A stretch of 8,368 nucleotides of DNA from Oxalobacteraceae bacterium (GTDB lineage: Bacteria; Pseudomonadota; Gammaproteobacteria; Burkholderiales; Burkholderiaceae_D), in the NCBI GenBank assembly GCA_947446335.1, contig CANFGA010000110.1:1-8368 (forward strand), in the 5' to 3' direction. Under the pieces are notes generated by a model. That model did not search any database and was not told where the DNA came from. It saw nothing but the letters and a program-made list of their open reading frames with translations. Positions 5,865 to 8,368 of this stretch are shown here, piece after piece. Positions within the stretch are counted from its first letter, which is position 1; the number at the start of each line of letters is the position of its first letter. A program made the position numbers and the translations under genes.

Positions 5865-5940
5865 CTGCCTGCTCCTGATGTGGTGAGTGAATAGTGAGAG
5901 ATTGAGTAGTGAGAGCTTCGAAATGCTCGGTGCACCGCTT
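5865..5940. other. polA-hydrolase intergenic gap with a short direct repeat
   Basis: The 76 bases hold TAGTGAGAG twice (5892-5900 and 5907-5915, period 15), a perfect 10-bp palindrome CGGTGCACCG (5928-5937), and the hydrolase ribosome site AGGAG at 5872-5876. No terminator with a T-run and no convincing promoter is seen on the minus strand, so the hydrolase may be read from polA transcripts. Confidence 0.4.
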
Positions 5941-8368
5941 TCAATGTGCCTCATCCCAGTTCTTGCCGATGCCCACTTCAGCCGTCAACGGCACTTTCAA
6001 TTTGGCCACGCCAGCCATCAGTTCCGGCAGCCGGATACGCACCAGCGCCAGCTCCGCCTGCGGCACTTCGAGCACCAGTTCATCGTGCACCTGCATGATC
6101 ATTTTCGTTGCCAGACGATCCGTTTCGAGCCAATCTTGCACCGCGATCATCGCCAGCTTGATCAGGTCGGCGGCGGTGCCTTGCATCGGTGCATTGATCG
6201 CGGCCCGCTCGGCGCCCTGGCGCCTCGGTCCGTTCGGAGAATTAATCTCGGGCAACCAGAGCCGGCGTCCGAACACGGTTTCGACATAGCCGCGCGCCTT
6301 CGCTTGCAGCCGGGTTTCATCCATGTATTGCTTGACCCCTGAAAAGCGGGCGAAATAACGGTCGATGTAGCTTTGCGCGGCGCTGCGCTCGACGCCCAGA
6401 TTGCCGGCCAAGCCAAATGCGCTCATGCCATAGATCAGCCCGAAGTTGATCACCTTCGCATAGCGGCGCTGCTCGGCTTGCACCTCGGCGGGCGCAATGC
6501 CAAAGATCTCGGCGGCCGTGGCGCGGTGGATGTCGACGCCCTCGGCGAACGCGCGCAACATCGCTTCGTCGCCTGAAATATGCGCCATGATGCGCAGCTC
6601 GATCTGCGAATAGTCGGCCGACACGATCACGCTGCCGGGCGGCGCGATGAATGCTTCGCGGATGCGGCGCCCTTCCTTGCTGCGGATCGGAATATTTTGC
6701 AGGTTCGGGTCATTCGAGGCTAGGCGCCCGGTCACCGCGACCGCTTGCGCGTAGTTGGTGTGAACCCGGCCGGTGGCGCGATTCACCATCTTCGGCAATT
6801 TGTCGGTATAAGTCGACTTCAGCTTGGCCAGGCCGCGAAATTCGAGTAACACCTTCGGCAACGGAAAGTCCTCGGCCAGCTTTTGCAGCACTTCTTCGTC
6901 GGTCGACGGCGCGCCGGTCGGCGTCTTTTTCACGATCGGCAGCTTCAGCTTTTCGAAAAAGATCTCGCCGAGCTGCTTGGGCGAATTCAGGTTGAATGGC
7001 TGGCCGGCCAGCTCGTAAGCGCTTTGCTCGAGTTCGGCGATGCGCTGCCCGAGTTCGCCCGACTGGATGGCCAGCAAGTCGCTGTCGATCAAGACGCCGT
7101 TGCGTTCGATCTTTTGCAGCACGACTGCGGTCGGCAGCTCGATCGTGCTGTAAATGCTTTTCAACTTTTCATCGGAGTCGACATGCGGCCACATCACATG
7201 ATGCAGGCGCAGCGTGATGTCGGCATCTTCGGCAGCGTATTGGGCAGCGCGCTCGATCTCGACCTGGTCGAAACAGAGTTGGTTAACACCCTTGCCACAG
7301 ATATCGACGAATGAAATGGTCTTGTGGTTCAAATGGCGCAGCGCCAGACTGTCCATGTTGTGCGGCTTGTGCGACTCGAACACATACGATTGCAGCAAGG
7401 TGTCGTGCACGATGCCGCGCAGCAGAATGCCGTGGTTGGCGAAGATGTGGCTGTCGTATTTCAGGTTCTGACCCAGCTTTGGTTTGCTTGGGTCTTCCAG
7501 CCACGCTTTCATTTTTTCCAGCACCAGTTCGCGTGCCAATTGCGGCGGCGCGCCGACATAACAGTGCGCCATCGGAATATAGGCCGCCACACCCTCCTCG
7601 CAGCACAGCGACAGGCCAACCATCTGCGCCGTCATCGGCTCCAGCGACGTGGTTTCGGTATCGATCGCGGTCAAGCTGGCGCCATCGATGCGCACCAGCC
7701 AGGCATCGAGCTGAGCCTCGGTCAGCACGGTTTCATAGATGTGCCGGGCCGGCTCGGCTGCGCCAAACAGGTCGCCGCCGCGCAGATCACCGCTGCCGGC
7801 TGGACCTGAATTGCCGCTGGTGGCAGGGCTGTTTGCCGCGCCGACCGGCGAATCAAGCGTGTCCGATGCCGGCGCACCGAGTTCGCGCAGCCAGGTCTTG
7901 AAGCCGTAGCGCGCATAAAATGCCTGCAGCGTTGCCTTGTCTTCCGGCTGCGCCTGCAGCGATGTCATCGACGCCATGTGCGCGCTCAAGTCGCAGTCGA
8001 GCTTGACCGTGATCAATTCGCGCGCCTTGGGCAGCCATGCCAAAGCCGCTTGCAAGTTGGCGCCGACCGCGCCCTTGATCTCGCAAGCATGCTCGATCAC
8101 GCCTTCAAGGCTGTCATATTGCGTCAGCCATTTGACGGCGGTCTTCGGTCCGACCTTGGCCACACCCGGCACGTTGTCAACGGTATCGCCGATCAAGGAC
8201 AGATAATCGATGATGCGGTTGGGCGGCACGCCGAACTTGGCCACGACGCCCGCTTCGTCGAGCTTTTCATTGCTCATCGTGTTAATCAGGGTCACGCGAT
8301 CGTTCACCAGTTGGGCCAGGTCCTTGTCGCCGGTCGAAATCACGGTATCGATGCCAGCGGCGCTGGCC
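5941..8368 (-). CDS. polA: DNA polymerase I, N-terminus beyond the window edge
   Basis: Pol I removes RNA primers and fills gaps in replication and repair. About 809 codons are visible and the protein ends in GKNWDEAH; full-length relatives have about 900-930 residues, so roughly the first 100-120 are missing at the right edge. In coding order, the first part is the rest of the 5'-3' exonuclease, with STGDKDLAQLV and the helix-hairpin-helix region GVAKVGPKTAV. A Pro/Ser/Gly/Ala-rich linker (about 7750-7870) follows. The 3'-5' proofreading domain has all its metal and catalytic residues: IDTET (near 7660), GQNLKYD (near 7465) and YAAEDAD (near 7235). The polymerase domain has motif A, SADYSQIELR (near 6610), motif B, RRYAKVINFGLIYG (near 6450), and motif C, MQVHDELV (near 6085). 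All three activities therefore look intact. It is the first of three co-directional genes. Confidence 0.97.
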   Translation of the reverse strand, partial: ASAAGIDTVISTGDKDLAQLVNDRVTLINTMSNEKLDEAGVVAKFGVPPNRIIDYLSLIGDTVDNVPGVAKVGPKTAVKWLTQYDSLEGVIEHACEIKGAVGANLQAALAWLPKARELITVKLDCDLSAHMASMTSLQAQPEDKATLQAFYARYGFKTWLRELGAPASDTLDSPVGAANSPATSGNSGPAGSGDLRGGDLFGAAEPARHIYETVLTEAQLDAWLVRIDGASLTAIDTETTSLEPMTAQMVGLSLCCEEGVAAYIPMAHCYVGAPPQLARELVLEKMKAWLEDPSKPKLGQNLKYDSHIFANHGILLRGIVHDTLLQSYVFESHKPHNMDSLALRHLNHKTISFVDICGKGVNQLCFDQVEIERAAQYAAEDADITLRLHHVMWPHVDSDEKLKSIYSTIELPTAVVLQKIERNGVLIDSDLLAIQSGELGQRIAELEQSAYELAGQPFNLNSPKQLGEIFFEKLKLPIVKKTPTGAPSTDEEVLQKLAEDFPLPKVLLEFRGLAKLKSTYTDKLPKMVNRATGRVHTNYAQAVAVTGRLASNDPNLQNIPIRSKEGRRIREAFIAPPGSVIVSADYSQIELRIMAHISGDEAMLRAFAEGVDIHRATAAEIFGIAPAEVQAEQRRYAKVINFGLIYGMSAFGLAGNLGVERSAAQSYIDRYFARFSGVKQYMDETRLQAKARGYVETVFGRRLWLPEINSPNGPRRQGAERAAINAPMQGTAADLIKLAMIAVQDWLETDRLATKMIMQVHDELVLEVPQAELALVRIRLPELMAGVAKLKVPLTAEVGIGKNWDEAH

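Noticed and set aside
4536..5894. Long + strand open frame (452 codons) across the ZIP and hydrolase genes
   Set aside because: It is antisense to two well-supported genes with intact motifs, and its product is Arg/Gln/His-rich without recognisable domains, as expected from a GC-rich shadow frame.
5928..5937. Palindrome CGGTGCACCG as a polA terminator or operator
   Set aside because: It has no T-run on the coding strand and no loop, and a 10-bp palindrome alone is too weak to assign.

Overview
The window looks like a chromosomal segment of a beta-proteobacterium, most likely Burkholderiales and possibly Oxalobacteraceae. This rests on moderately high GC, Gram-negative envelope proteins (a lipobox lipoprotein and beta-barrels ending in Phe), and the style of the PolA, ZIP and Tat-exported dienelactone hydrolase proteins. 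The genus cannot be fixed from the sequence alone.

Left part, + strand (1-4068). The window opens in the last 42 codons of an outer-membrane beta-barrel gene. Those 129 bases are identical to the 3' end of a complete barrel gene at 2989-4068, so a second copy of the gene (or of its end) lies at or beyond the left edge. Next comes a decayed C-terminal fragment of a 3-mercaptopyruvate sulfurtransferase gene (sseA-like), with a Trp codon turned into TGA and an altered active-site loop. A strongly AT-rich stretch of about 160 bases follows. It carries a perfect 8-bp inverted repeat and a consensus TATAAT box. It leads into a 776-residue lipoprotein of unknown function. A good intrinsic terminator separates the lipoprotein from the complete barrel gene. 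The lipoprotein and barrel look like an outer-membrane pair, and the duplicated tail suggests that the pair, or the barrel alone, has been tandemly copied here.

Right part, - strand (8368-4074). Reading leftward, the genes are polA (DNA polymerase I, N-terminus cut by the window edge), a Tat-exported dienelactone hydrolase-family protein, and a ZIP-family metal transporter. They are co-directional with gaps of 76 and roughly 120-145 bases. This looks like conserved housekeeping and accessory chromosome. The ZIP gene ends 5 bases from the end of the barrel gene in a convergent arrangement, with no terminator between them.

The main points of interest are the duplicated barrel end, the lipoprotein/barrel module and its AT-rich control region, the broken sulfurtransferase, and the unusual start region of the ZIP gene. 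I saw no CRISPR array, tRNA, rRNA, insertion sequence or phage gene.
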